Below, piece after piece: positions 16,809 through 23,859 of a stretch of DNA of 64,000 nucleotides (positions are counted from its first letter, which is position 1; each line of letters opens with the position of its first letter). Under the pieces are notes generated by a model that searched no databases, was not told the DNA's origin, and saw nothing but the letters and a program-made list of their open reading frames with translations. The translations under genes and the position numbers were made by a program. Origin of the DNA: Sphingobacterium corticibacterium (lineage in GTDB: Bacteria > Bacteroidota > Bacteroidia > Sphingobacteriales > Sphingobacteriaceae); the NCBI RefSeq assembly GCF_004208525.1, contig NZ_SGIT01000001.1, positions 248,001 to 312,000 on the forward strand, read 5' to 3'.

Positions 16809-16860
16809 TCGTCGTCGTTAGTGCCCTTTTGTGTTCTTTTGTGCCCTTCTGTCGTCGTTT
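16809..16860. repeat. array-like remnant on the far side of the DUF6169 cassette
   Basis: TCGTCGTCGTTAGTGCCC at 16809-16826 matches TCGTCGTCGTTAATGCTC at 16113-16130 in 16 of 18 positions, at the end of the 21-bp array. GTGCCCTT repeats at 16821 and 16841 and TCGTCGT returns at 16852-16858. The segment looks like a continuation of the array and suggests that the cassette between was inserted into it. Confidence 0.45.
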
Positions 16861-16937
16861 TCCGTTAAAATTTTCCGGCTCAGACCACTTTTGTTTCACA
16901 GCGAGGGAATGGGCCCTGCTGCTAAAACAACTATGTG

Positions 16938-17573
16938 ATGAACATAAAACAACAAGCATTGGGTGGTTTCACCAAGGACAGTGATGAAACCGTATTGGTC
17001 AAAGGGAAAACGGTGCTGCTTGCCATGACGGGCAACGCCAACTTTGAAACACCGGAACCAACATTGGAAGTGGTGACGGAAGTCTTAAACGATTACGAAC
17101 AAAAGCTATCCATGGCCAAACGACGCGGCAGTCCGGAGGATACAGCTGCCAAGAACCAGGCTAGGAAAGCGACAGAGCAGCTATTGAAACGGCTGGCGTT
17201 CTACGTGACGCAAATGGCCGATGGTGATCTGCCGAAACTATTGAGTTCGGGGTTTGCGGTATCCAGTTTACCGCAGAAGGACGATGTACCGTTGCCAGTG
17301 ACAGGAATTACCGTGGGTGACGGCCGGCAGAAAGGACAGATGCGATTGGATTTCGACAAAAACCATTCGGCCAAATTGTACGAATACCAATTGTGCCAGA
17401 TCGATGCGAATGGTCTGCCGGATGAGTGGGGTGAATCGTATACCACGTCGTCATCAAGGCAGAACATCGTAGCGCCATTGGTACCCTATCAACGTTATGG
17501 CGTGCGTGTACGTGCAGTGAACGGTTATGGTCGCTCGGATTGGTCGGAGATGGTAACACATGTGGTGCGTTAG
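16938..17573 (+). CDS. fibronectin type III domain protein
   Basis: A 211-residue protein starting at the ATG that follows a GTG in frame. The N-terminal 110 residues are helical (LEVVTEVLNDYEQKLSMAKR, AAKNQARKATEQLLKRLAFY). The C-terminal part, from about 118, is an FnIII fold (KLYEYQLCQIDANG, then YTTSSSRQNIVAPLVPYQRY, then VRAVNGYGRSDWSEMV). There is no signal peptide. Three bases separate it from the DUF5675 gene. Homologous pairs occur in Bacteroidota as far as I recall, with unknown role. The overall plan resembles phage-associated or injection-associated structural proteins, but this is a weak analogy. Confidence 0.75.
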   Translation: MNIKQQALGGFTKDSDETVLVKGKTVLLAMTGNANFETPEPTLEVVTEVLNDYEQKLSMAKRRGSPEDTAAKNQARKATEQLLKRLAFYVTQMADGDLPKLLSSGFAVSSLPQKDDVPLPVTGITVGDGRQKGQMRLDFDKNHSAKLYEYQLCQIDANGLPDEWGESYTTSSSRQNIVAPLVPYQRYGVRVRAVNGYGRSDWSEMVTHVVR

Positions 17574-17576
17574 CGG

Positions 17577-18053
17577 ATGGAAATCGAAGTAAAACGCAGT
17601 AGGCAGGGGAAAAACAGTACCCTGTCTGCGCTCTATATCGACGGTGAGCAAGTCTGTTACGTACTGGAGGATTCGGTGCGGGACGAAAAGATCAAAGGAA
17701 GTACCGCTATTCCTGCGGGCCGCTATAAACTCGCGTTCCGACACTATGGTCGTATGCACGGGCGATACCACCGGCTATTTCCGGATTTTCATAAGGGCAT
17801 GATACAGCTCATGGATGTGCCAAATTTCTCTTACATCTATATCCACATGGGCAACAATTTCTCCGACACGGCGGGTTGCTTGTTGGTGGGGCAAAAGGTA
17901 AAGTACTTCAAGAAACAGAAGGAGTATGAAATTCGACAGTCCAGAAAGGCCTATGTAGCGCTGTATAAGCGACTTGCGGCAGCAATGGAAAAAGGAGAGG
18001 TGTTTATAAAAATTCATGAGCTAAGTTCATGGGGGAACGAACTAAGTTCATGA
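17577..18053 (+). CDS. DUF5675-family protein with repeat-built tail
   Basis: Residues 1-145 match DUF5675: STLSALYIDGEQVCYVLEDS, then GSTAIPAGRYKLAFR, then YIYIHMGNNFSDTAGCLLVG with the conserved His-Cys constellation (IHMGN...AGC) typical of L,D-transpeptidase-like active sites. This suggests an action on peptidoglycan or a bound ligand (inference). The final residues ELSSWGNELSS come from the 21-bp repeat that begins at 18018, and the stop lies inside the second repeat copy. The original C-terminus has thus been replaced or extended by repeat DNA. It is in tandem with the FnIII gene, and two tiny membrane proteins follow. Confidence 0.8.
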   Translation: MEIEVKRSRQGKNSTLSALYIDGEQVCYVLEDSVRDEKIKGSTAIPAGRYKLAFRHYGRMHGRYHRLFPDFHKGMIQLMDVPNFSYIYIHMGNNFSDTAGCLLVGQKVKYFKKQKEYEIRQSRKAYVALYKRLAAAMEKGEVFIKIHELSSWGNELSS

Positions 18054-18080
18054 GGGAACCAACTAAGTTTATGGGGGAAC
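18018..18080 (+). repeat. three tandem 21-bp repeats containing a palindromic core
   Basis: Three exact-length units start at 18018, 18039 and 18060, each built on GAACTAAGTT(C/T)ATG followed by GGGGGAAC or GAGGGAAC, and end in GAACTTTTAAATAG. The core CATGAACTAAGTTCATG is palindromic. A single copy with the same downstream GAACTTTTAA lies at 20100-20132. The array sits just before the 64-codon gene, where an operator would be, while its 5' part is translated as the end of the DUF5675 gene. Confidence 0.8.
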
Positions 18081-18100
18081 GAACTTTTAAATAGCAGATA

Positions 18101-18295
18101 ATGAGGAGGATAATCAGAAAAATAAGCCAAGCGGTACAGGTGGTACTGCTGGCGCCGATAAAATTGCCGGCGAAGGCATTGAATGTATTGAAATACATCG
18201 CGGTGGGTTTGGGCATCATCGAGCAAGTAATGCAGGATGATACCGATCAGCCAAAAACAGAAGGAAAGGAGGGGAGCGATGAGGTCGCTAAGTAA
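18101..18295 (+). CDS. small amphipathic/membrane protein (64 aa)
   Basis: Residues 1-10 are strongly basic (MRRIIRKISQ). Residues 11-43 are hydrophobic with scattered lysines (VQVVLLAPIKLPAKALNVLK, YIAVGLGIIEQVM). The tail is acidic and charged. It may attach to or insert in the membrane, like small holin-type or regulatory peptides. It starts 48 bases after the DUF5675 stop and overlaps the next small gene by 17 bases, so it is the middle gene of a tight set. Confidence 0.6.
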   Translation: MRRIIRKISQAVQVVLLAPIKLPAKALNVLKYIAVGLGIIEQVMQDDTDQPKTEGKEGSDEVAK

Positions 18296-18449
18296 TGTGC
18301 AGTTGGGTACGCTGGGCGGTACTGTTTGCTCGGTGTGGAACAGCTTCGACTGGAGTAATCTCGCACATACCGCTTTGATGGCCGTGATAGGCGCATCAGT
18401 GAGTTACCTCACCAGCCGCTTGTTGCAAGGTAGAAGGCGAAGGCGATAA
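18279..18449 (+). CDS. tiny single-pass membrane protein (56 aa)
   Basis: The start is fixed by a strong ribosome binding site (AAAGGAGG at 18264-18271) about seven bases upstream of the ATG. The product MRSLSNVQLGTLGGTV... has one hydrophobic segment (WSNLAHTALMAVIGASVSYL, about 25-44) and ends in GRRRRR. One membrane helix plus a polybasic end is the plan of small holin-like or membrane-anchoring peptides. A terminator follows directly. No family is recognised. Confidence 0.6.
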   Translation: MRSLSNVQLGTLGGTVCSVWNSFDWSNLAHTALMAVIGASVSYLTSRLLQGRRRRR

Positions 18450-18450
18450 T

Positions 18451-18486
18451 AAAAAACACCCGGAGCATAGGCTTCGGGTGTTTTTT
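18451..18486 (+). terminator. rho-independent terminator
   Basis: AAAAAACACCCG (18451-18462) pairs perfectly with CGGGTGTTTTTT (18475-18486). It ends the FnIII-DUF5675-small-gene transcript. The A/T flanks make it bidirectional, so it may also stop transcripts from the opposite barrel gene. Confidence 0.9.
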
Positions 18487-18503
18487 GTTCAGAGTCAGAA
18501 TAC

Positions 18504-19154
18504 CTAGAATTGATAAGAAAGTCCTAGAGAAGCTTCATTCCAAATGTTGCTAAATAAGTCGAAATGACTTGTTTTCGCGTCAACATCTTTTGTTTTTAAA
18601 TGGCGATAACTAACCAAACGGTTTAGGCGTACCTCTGCACCGAGTCCTTTGAAAAAGGTATACCGTCCTCCGGCATGTATTCCAGAGGAATATACATTAG
18701 CACGTGTAGGCTGACTAAACCATGTAGACTGTTCTTCAGGCAATATTTTTGTTTTTGAGGTTCCCTTTGTACCGTCTAACTCTAAAAAAGCTGCGAATTT
18801 TCCGTTATCAAAAAGATAGGTCTGAACCAGCACGCCGGCATGCTGATCTATTGTTTTGGTATCTAAATACCCTTCTCCAAGTCCCGGTATTACAATGCGT
18901 GATCTATTAGTGACATTACTGTAGTTATATAGCGCGCCGATTGCCCATACGTTATCGATCCGAAAAACTGCTCGAGGTGTAATCGTAAACCGTTTCATTT
19001 CGGCTGTAGAGCTATTCTCGGATGCCGTGCCGGTTGATGAGTTGCTTTTACCGAGATTGGTATGGACGGAGATATTGAACTTATGATCTTGGCTATAGGA
19101 CCGACCTGTAGCAAGTATGCACGCTACTAAAAATAAAATGTAAAATTTGCTCAT
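18504..19154 (-). CDS. outer-membrane beta-barrel protein
   Basis: A 216-residue exported protein with signal peptide MSKFYILFLVACILATGRSYS and alternating beta strands (FTITPRAVFRIDNVWAIGAL, FAAFLELDGTKGTSKT, AGGRYTFFKGLGAEVRLNRL). The C-terminus ASLGLSYQF with a terminal Phe fits outer-membrane insertion by BAM. The length suggests a small eight-strand barrel like OmpW/OmpA-type porins. It is 9 bases downstream of a second barrel gene of similar design, so the two are probably co-expressed paralogues. Confidence 0.8.
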   Translation of the reverse strand: MSKFYILFLVACILATGRSYSQDHKFNISVHTNLGKSNSSTGTASENSSTAEMKRFTITPRAVFRIDNVWAIGALYNYSNVTNRSRIVIPGLGEGYLDTKTIDQHAGVLVQTYLFDNGKFAAFLELDGTKGTSKTKILPEEQSTWFSQPTRANVYSSGIHAGGRYTFFKGLGAEVRLNRLVSYRHLKTKDVDAKTSHFDLFSNIWNEASLGLSYQF

Positions 19155-19163
19155 GTTGAAAAT

Positions 19164-19865
19164 TTAAATACTAAATAAAAGTGAAAGATAGGTGTTTGAT
19201 AATGGCGAAGTAAAAAAGCGATAAGACGTCTCTTTCTGCTCATCTGTTGTGCTATACGAATTGCTAAAGGTGTGCTTTACATTGGCTAACGATCTTATGG
19301 ATAGCTGGGCATGGAAATTATTGGCTATGCGGTAGGAAGCCCCAACTTTAATATCGATATCGATGGCTTTCTGACGGCGTGATGATGCCTGAACTGTGCT
19401 TGATCCGTAAAATGACTCGTGGTTTTGGGTGGTTGACATAACAGCGTCATGAGCCTTAGTTAGCTGATAGCTTGGATTCACCTCGGCAAAAGTATTCCAG
19501 CGTGTTTTGTTGAACGGCATAAAATAATAACGGTAGAAGACACCGAAGGCATTGGTCTTTTCTACGGTTTCTTTTCGCTCATTAGCCGTATAAACTTCGT
19601 TCTCGAACTTGGAGGTGTAGATTTCTTTTTGCTTTGTTAAATTGTAGCTGACTCCTACATAGGAATGGGGCGACAATCCCACACCAATTTGGGGTTGGAT
19701 TTTGGGAGATTTTAGGTGTTGTGTTTGGACAGCGTTCGGCTGCAAATACCCTTCGGATCTGGCCTGGTTATAGGCACCCCCGAATTCGATTAATAGTTTT
19801 GCCTGTTGCGCAAGACCAAGATGGAATGTCCCTAAGAATAATAGGATAATAAAGATTTTATTCAT
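19164..19865 (-). CDS. outer-membrane beta-barrel protein
   Basis: A 233-residue protein from MNKIFIILLF. The frame has an earlier ATG at 19886 that would precede the signal peptide with odd residues. Signal peptide about 1-19 (FLGTFHLGLAQ). Repeated strand patterns (VGVSYNLTKQKEIYTSKF, NAFGVFYRYYFMPFNKTRWN, NTYLSLLFSI) indicate a small barrel. Serine/threonine-rich loops (AVMSTTQNHESFYGSSTVQA) probably face outside. Paired with the similar downstream barrel gene. Confidence 0.78.
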   Translation of the reverse strand: MNKIFIILLFLGTFHLGLAQQAKLLIEFGGAYNQARSEGYLQPNAVQTQHLKSPKIQPQIGVGLSPHSYVGVSYNLTKQKEIYTSKFENEVYTANERKETVEKTNAFGVFYRYYFMPFNKTRWNTFAEVNPSYQLTKAHDAVMSTTQNHESFYGSSTVQASSRRQKAIDIDIKVGASYRIANNFHAQLSIRSLANVKHTFSNSYSTTDEQKETSYRFFTSPLSNTYLSLLFSI

Positions 19866-20099
19866 AAAATATAGATTAAGCAGCAAAGATAGTTTTTTTC
19901 CATATCTTTCGTTGCGAAATGCATTCTTAAATCATTTTATGAACACGATACGGATATAGGTAGCTAATGCCGTAATTTGCGGTCAGAACTTGCAAAAAAA
20001 GCATGAACTTTGATATCTGGCAGTTTACAAATTCCGCTCATCCCGCTCTAGAGGCGGATTTCAGCCATACATGGAAAAAGAAGCCGTGTTAAGAAAAAT

Positions 20100-20163
20100 G
20101 CATGAACTAAGTTCATGCGGAATGAACTTTTAAGTAATATAAAATCGTTTTTTCTTATTTTTG
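20100..20163 (+). promoter_or_regulatory. 19-bp perfect palindrome plus -7 element upstream of the SDR gene
   Basis: GCATGAACT-A-AGTTCATGC (20100-20118) has nine-base perfect arms around one central base. A half-site GCATGAACT stands 99 bases upstream (20001-20009). TATTTTTG (20156-20163) matches the -7 consensus, so the palindrome sits about 50 bases upstream of the start point. Dimeric HxlR/MarR-type regulators use operators of this shape. The rest of 19866-20185 holds only a 29-codon ORF (from 20002) I do not trust. Confidence 0.6.
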
Positions 20164-20185
20164 GGTAGATTACAACAACATCAAG

Positions 20186-20902
20186 ATGATAGAATTAAAA
20201 GGAAAAAAAGCAATCATTACAGGCGGAGGTCGCGGTTTAGGAAAGGCCGTTGCGTCAGCACTTGTGGCAGAGGGTGTTCATGTGGGTATCACAGGGCAAA
20301 ACGAGCAAAACCTTCGGTTGACCGTGGAAGAACTTCGCGGATATGGTGTGGAAGCACACTATGCCGTATTTAATGTAGCAGATAATGCGCAGGTGGAAAA
20401 AGGGATACAAGAGTTGGTGGAGGCACTTGGCGGTGTGCAGATTGTAGTAAACAACGCTGGGGTGGGCCAGTTTGGCAAAGTGATGGAGATGGCACCGGAA
20501 GATTTCCAAAAGGTATTTGATATTAACTTTTTTGGTGTGTATCTCGTGGCAAGAGCGGTATATCCGTATCTAAAAGAAGCGGGGCAAGGAGATGTGATCA
20601 ATGTTGCTTCCACGGCAGGTTTAAAGGGCGGAGCGGGTATGGCAGCCTATGCGGCTTCCAAAGCCGCGGTAATTTCACTATCACAGTCGATGATGGCGGA
20701 ATGGCGAAAAGATGATATCCGGGTAGTGACCCTAACGCCGAGCACGATTGCCACGGATATGAGTATCCAAGGTGGTTTAACGGATGGTAACCCGGATAAA
20801 GTGTTGCAGCCGGAAGATTTCGCAGAATGGGTCGTGGATATACTCAAAATGAATCGACGGGCGCTGATCGCGAACGGATCCATTTTTAGTACGAATCCTT
20901 AA
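20186..20902 (+). CDS. short-chain dehydrogenase/reductase (FabG-like)
   Basis: A classical SDR of 238 residues. The dinucleotide site is TGGGRGLG (12-19), followed by NNAG (89-92). The catalytic set is S142, Y155 and K159 (YAASK). TGxxxGxG with an Arg in the loop (GGGRG) favours NADPH. The substrate is not evident. Most members this size reduce 3-oxoacyl-ACP or similar ketones. The palindromic operator upstream suggests inducible expression, as for many SDRs next to HxlR regulators, but no such regulator lies nearby. A barrel protein gene follows after 33 bases. Confidence 0.93.
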   Translation: MIELKGKKAIITGGGRGLGKAVASALVAEGVHVGITGQNEQNLRLTVEELRGYGVEAHYAVFNVADNAQVEKGIQELVEALGGVQIVVNNAGVGQFGKVMEMAPEDFQKVFDINFFGVYLVARAVYPYLKEAGQGDVINVASTAGLKGGAGMAAYAASKAAVISLSQSMMAEWRKDDIRVVTLTPSTIATDMSIQGGLTDGNPDKVLQPEDFAEWVVDILKMNRRALIANGSIFSTNP

Positions 20903-20935
20903 AAATAAAAGCTATCTGCGCTATTGAATTGTGAG

Positions 20936-22174
20936 ATGCTGTTGCTGAGGAAATATAACTGGCTGTTGTTATGGGCTAGTTTGACGGTTGTTTTGCGTGT
21001 GAATGCACAACGGCCTGTAAATGAGATTGAGATTACGCCTGTTCGTTCGGACACTAGCGAACAGCGGGATCTGATCGATATCGGTCGTCAGGTATTTGGT
21101 ATTACGCCTCCTCAAGGACAAGACAGTATAGGAAAAAAGGTTTATTTTTCGTTTTTACCTTTTTCCACGAGTGTGCCCGGTGGCGGTTATGCGCTGATTA
21201 CCTCGACGACTGCGGGCTTCTATCTCGGCGAACGGGAAAATACCCATATGTCACGCGTAAACTTTACGCCCTACACTAATTTTAAGCAGCGGTTTGGTTT
21301 ACCTATTCGATCCTACATATGGCTTAAGGAAAATAAATGGGTTATCGATGGCGATATACGGTTACTGAAATTCCCCCATGAAATATGGGGGTTGGGTAAG
21401 CAATATGGCCATAACGACAAAATCAATTTGGATTATACATATGTCAGGTTTTATCAGCATGTCCTCAAACGTATTGATGGTGGTTTTTTTATGGGGCTGG
21501 GATACGATCTGGATTATCGTGCCGATATTCGGAGCAAAAGTGAGATTTCGATAGCTGATTTTACGAAATATCCATATGGAACGGCACAAAACGGATCCAG
21601 TATTTCTTCCGGATTAAGCTTAAATCTTATTTTTGATACTAGAGCGAACTCTATTAATACGTGGGATGGAAATTTTGCGAATTTGCAATTTCGTGTAAAT
21701 CCAACGTTTATGGGAAGTACGGAGAACTGGCAATCTTTATATCTCGAGGTGAGAAGATACCATAGACTTACGGATAATCCAAATCAGCAGAATATGATCG
21801 CTGTCCGCAATTTCTTCTGGACGGTATTCAATTCGAAAGTACCTTATCTGGACCTTCCGACGTTAAACTGGGATCCATACAATAGCTCGGGGAGAGGACT
21901 CCCGCTCAGTAGGTATCGAGGTAAGTCCTTATTCTATCTGGAGTCGGAATACCGTCGGGATATTACGCGCAACGGTCTTTTCGGATTCGTCCTGTTTGCT
22001 AATGTAACGAGTGTTAGCGGACCTAATACACACCTTTTCGGAAACTGGAATGTAGGTACGGGCGCCGGAGCAAGGATCAAGTTCAACAAAAAGTCTGGGA
22101 CGAATATAGCCATCGACTATGGGGTAAGTAAAGGGTATCGGGGTTTTAGACTGGGGTTAGGAGAAGTGTTCTAA
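20936..22174 (+). CDS. BamA/Omp85-like outer-membrane barrel protein
   Basis: A 412-residue protein from the ATG giving MLLLRKYNWLLLWASLTVVL and a cleavage site near NAQ. Upstream codons start at TTG and are less likely. It contains a surface-antigen barrel: YGHNDKINLDYTYVRFYQHV, GLSLNLIFDTRANSINTWDG, then FYLESEYRRDITRNGLFGFV and the closing GFRLGLGEVF. The motif R-D-I-T-R-N-G-L-F-G-F is typical of the Bac_surface_Ag domain. There are no POTRA domains, so it is not BamA itself. A terminator follows. Confidence 0.82.
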   Translation: MLLLRKYNWLLLWASLTVVLRVNAQRPVNEIEITPVRSDTSEQRDLIDIGRQVFGITPPQGQDSIGKKVYFSFLPFSTSVPGGGYALITSTTAGFYLGERENTHMSRVNFTPYTNFKQRFGLPIRSYIWLKENKWVIDGDIRLLKFPHEIWGLGKQYGHNDKINLDYTYVRFYQHVLKRIDGGFFMGLGYDLDYRADIRSKSEISIADFTKYPYGTAQNGSSISSGLSLNLIFDTRANSINTWDGNFANLQFRVNPTFMGSTENWQSLYLEVRRYHRLTDNPNQQNMIAVRNFFWTVFNSKVPYLDLPTLNWDPYNSSGRGLPLSRYRGKSLFYLESEYRRDITRNGLFGFVLFANVTSVSGPNTHLFGNWNVGTGAGARIKFNKKSGTNIAIDYGVSKGYRGFRLGLGEVF

Positions 22175-22180
22175 GGGACA

Positions 22181-22220
22181 AAAGCGCTCCAGAGCAACCC
22201 TGCTTTGGAGCGCTTTTTTT
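22181..22220 (+). terminator. rho-independent terminator
   Basis: AAAGCGCTCCA (22181-22191) pairs with TGGAGCGCTTT (22206-22216) and is followed by seven more T/A bases. It closes the SDR and barrel transcript and lies between two convergent genes. Confidence 0.9.
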
Positions 22221-22234
22221 AATACTTTTTTAAA

Positions 22235-23848
22235 TCAGTGCTTGCTTGATGGCGGATCGGGATAATTTTTAGTTGGCACAATCCGGTAACTGCTTGATGC
22301 TTCATAGGTATTGTCGTAGTCATCTGTGGCCCGTACACGTATACGATGCTCGCCGATAGCTAGATCTACCGGCAGGCTCACACGCCAAAGATGTGCACTG
22401 GGCATCGCGTCGGTGGGGCGCCGCCCCGGCAGTAGCGTGTCTAGATTATCCCAAGGGTATAGTTCGGCCAGATAAGCAGGATCGGATGTGCGAACCGGCA
22501 TCATTTTTTGCCATTCCCCTTCATCTACCGTATATTCTACCATATTACCATGATGCCCCATAAAGAAGTTGGCAAAAATAGCGGAGCGGCTCCTTTTTCC
22601 TTGTCCCACAACCTTGGGATGAAAGATGTTGATCTGGTAGGTAGAATCGCGCCCCGACGCTTGATAGCGGATACGGTATTGGTTTTTGTCGAAATCGATG
22701 AATGCATAACCATTCGGTGTACCGTCGCGCATGGTAGCGCTCGGTACTCCCCGGCTATCCAACTGACCAGAGTACCAATCACCGGAAGTGGTGCCTGCAT
22801 TGTATTCGTGATGTGGCTTTTCCTGATGCCAACCATCTTTTTCATCATAGAAATGCTGTGTTTGGGTATGCATGTGTGCAGAAAGGGAAAGTGTGTGCGG
22901 ATATTCCCGGAGTAGATCAAACAACCGCTGCCTGTCTTCTGCCCGGAACGTGTCGCCATTACGATGATCCAAAGGGATGTGGAAGGCCAACACAATCAGA
23001 TGGTCTGTAGGAACATGCTTCAGGTCGTTTTCTACAAAATCAAGTTGCTCTTTGCGAAAACCGCCGAGATAACCTTTGCCGGTCCGGGGATTAGGGTACC
23101 GTACATTGTCCAAGACAATGAAATGTACCTTACCGTAGTTAAAGGAGTAGTTTGCCGGCCCGAAATTCGCTTCGAAGGTTTCATCAGACAAGCTGTCGGC
23201 CTGCACATCGTAATTCATATCGTGGTTGCCTTTGAGATTATACCATGGCAACCCAATACGCGCTACACTCTCTTTATAACGGGGATGGAGGCTTAGATCG
23301 TCACCTACAAGATCGCCTAAACTGATGCCAAAAGTTACGTTCTTGATCCCTACGACCTCGTCCACAATGGCACGGTTAAAAAAGAGCATTTCTTGTGCTG
23401 TATAGGCCTGTGGATCACCGAATACCAATATGCGGAATTGGCCGTTTTCCCGACTTTTCGTAAGGCCGAAGTCAATACTTTTGGGAAGTGGTCCTGTTGG
23501 AGTCACACCAGCATACGTGAGATCTGTTGGAGATCCCTGCGGCTTGTATATGTAGAATGACTTCGGTAGGTAATGCCTGTCCAGCGGTATAGTATAACCA
23601 CTTGGTTTTATAACGAAGATGATATCGTCGTTGCCGACCGGTAAGGTATAGCGGCCTTGTGCATCGGTTAAAACAACATCAACGCCATTACTGACGGGCA
23701 CATTTGGCAAACCGGTTTCTATCCCGTCTTTTTTGCCGTTATGATTGGAATCTAGATAGACGGTTCCTTGCGCTTGTTGTTGGGCATAACTCCATGTGGA
23801 TAGCAGAAGAAAACCCGCGCTGAGCAACAATTTTAAATTTGTTTTCAT
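22235..23848 (-). CDS. secreted calcineurin-like phosphoesterase
   Basis: A 537-residue exported protein: signal peptide (1-22), an SdrD/Cna-B-like or MetallophosN beta domain (VYLDSNHNGKKDGIETGLPN, about 30-130), then the metallophosphatase core (135-335) and a beta-rich C-terminal domain (MetallophosC, about 340-530). Metal ligands are seen in FGDPQ (D145, with Gln147 in place of the usual His), GDLVGDD (178-184), GNHD (207-210), H290 and AHMH (324-327). It is the last gene of the SusCD operon and probably cleaves a phosphodiester or monoester outside the inner membrane to release a transported product or phosphate. Confidence 0.9.
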   Translation of the reverse strand: MKTNLKLLLSAGFLLLSTWSYAQQQAQGTVYLDSNHNGKKDGIETGLPNVPVSNGVDVVLTDAQGRYTLPVGNDDIIFVIKPSGYTIPLDRHYLPKSFYIYKPQGSPTDLTYAGVTPTGPLPKSIDFGLTKSRENGQFRILVFGDPQAYTAQEMLFFNRAIVDEVVGIKNVTFGISLGDLVGDDLSLHPRYKESVARIGLPWYNLKGNHDMNYDVQADSLSDETFEANFGPANYSFNYGKVHFIVLDNVRYPNPRTGKGYLGGFRKEQLDFVENDLKHVPTDHLIVLAFHIPLDHRNGDTFRAEDRQRLFDLLREYPHTLSLSAHMHTQTQHFYDEKDGWHQEKPHHEYNAGTTSGDWYSGQLDSRGVPSATMRDGTPNGYAFIDFDKNQYRIRYQASGRDSTYQINIFHPKVVGQGKRSRSAIFANFFMGHHGNMVEYTVDEGEWQKMMPVRTSDPAYLAELYPWDNLDTLLPGRRPTDAMPSAHLWRVSLPVDLAIGEHRIRVRATDDYDNTYEASSSYRIVPTKNYPDPPSSKH

Positions 23849-23859
23849 TTTGTGTCAGA

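Noticed and set aside
20002..20091. 29-codon ORF (MNFDIWQFTNSAHP...) upstream of the SDR gene
   Set aside because: Too short and without neighbours or context. It probably reflects the half-site GCATGAACT supplying an ATG.
22508..22915. Plus-strand ORF of 135 codons inside the phosphoesterase gene
   Set aside because: Shadow of a gene with clear catalytic motifs on the other strand.
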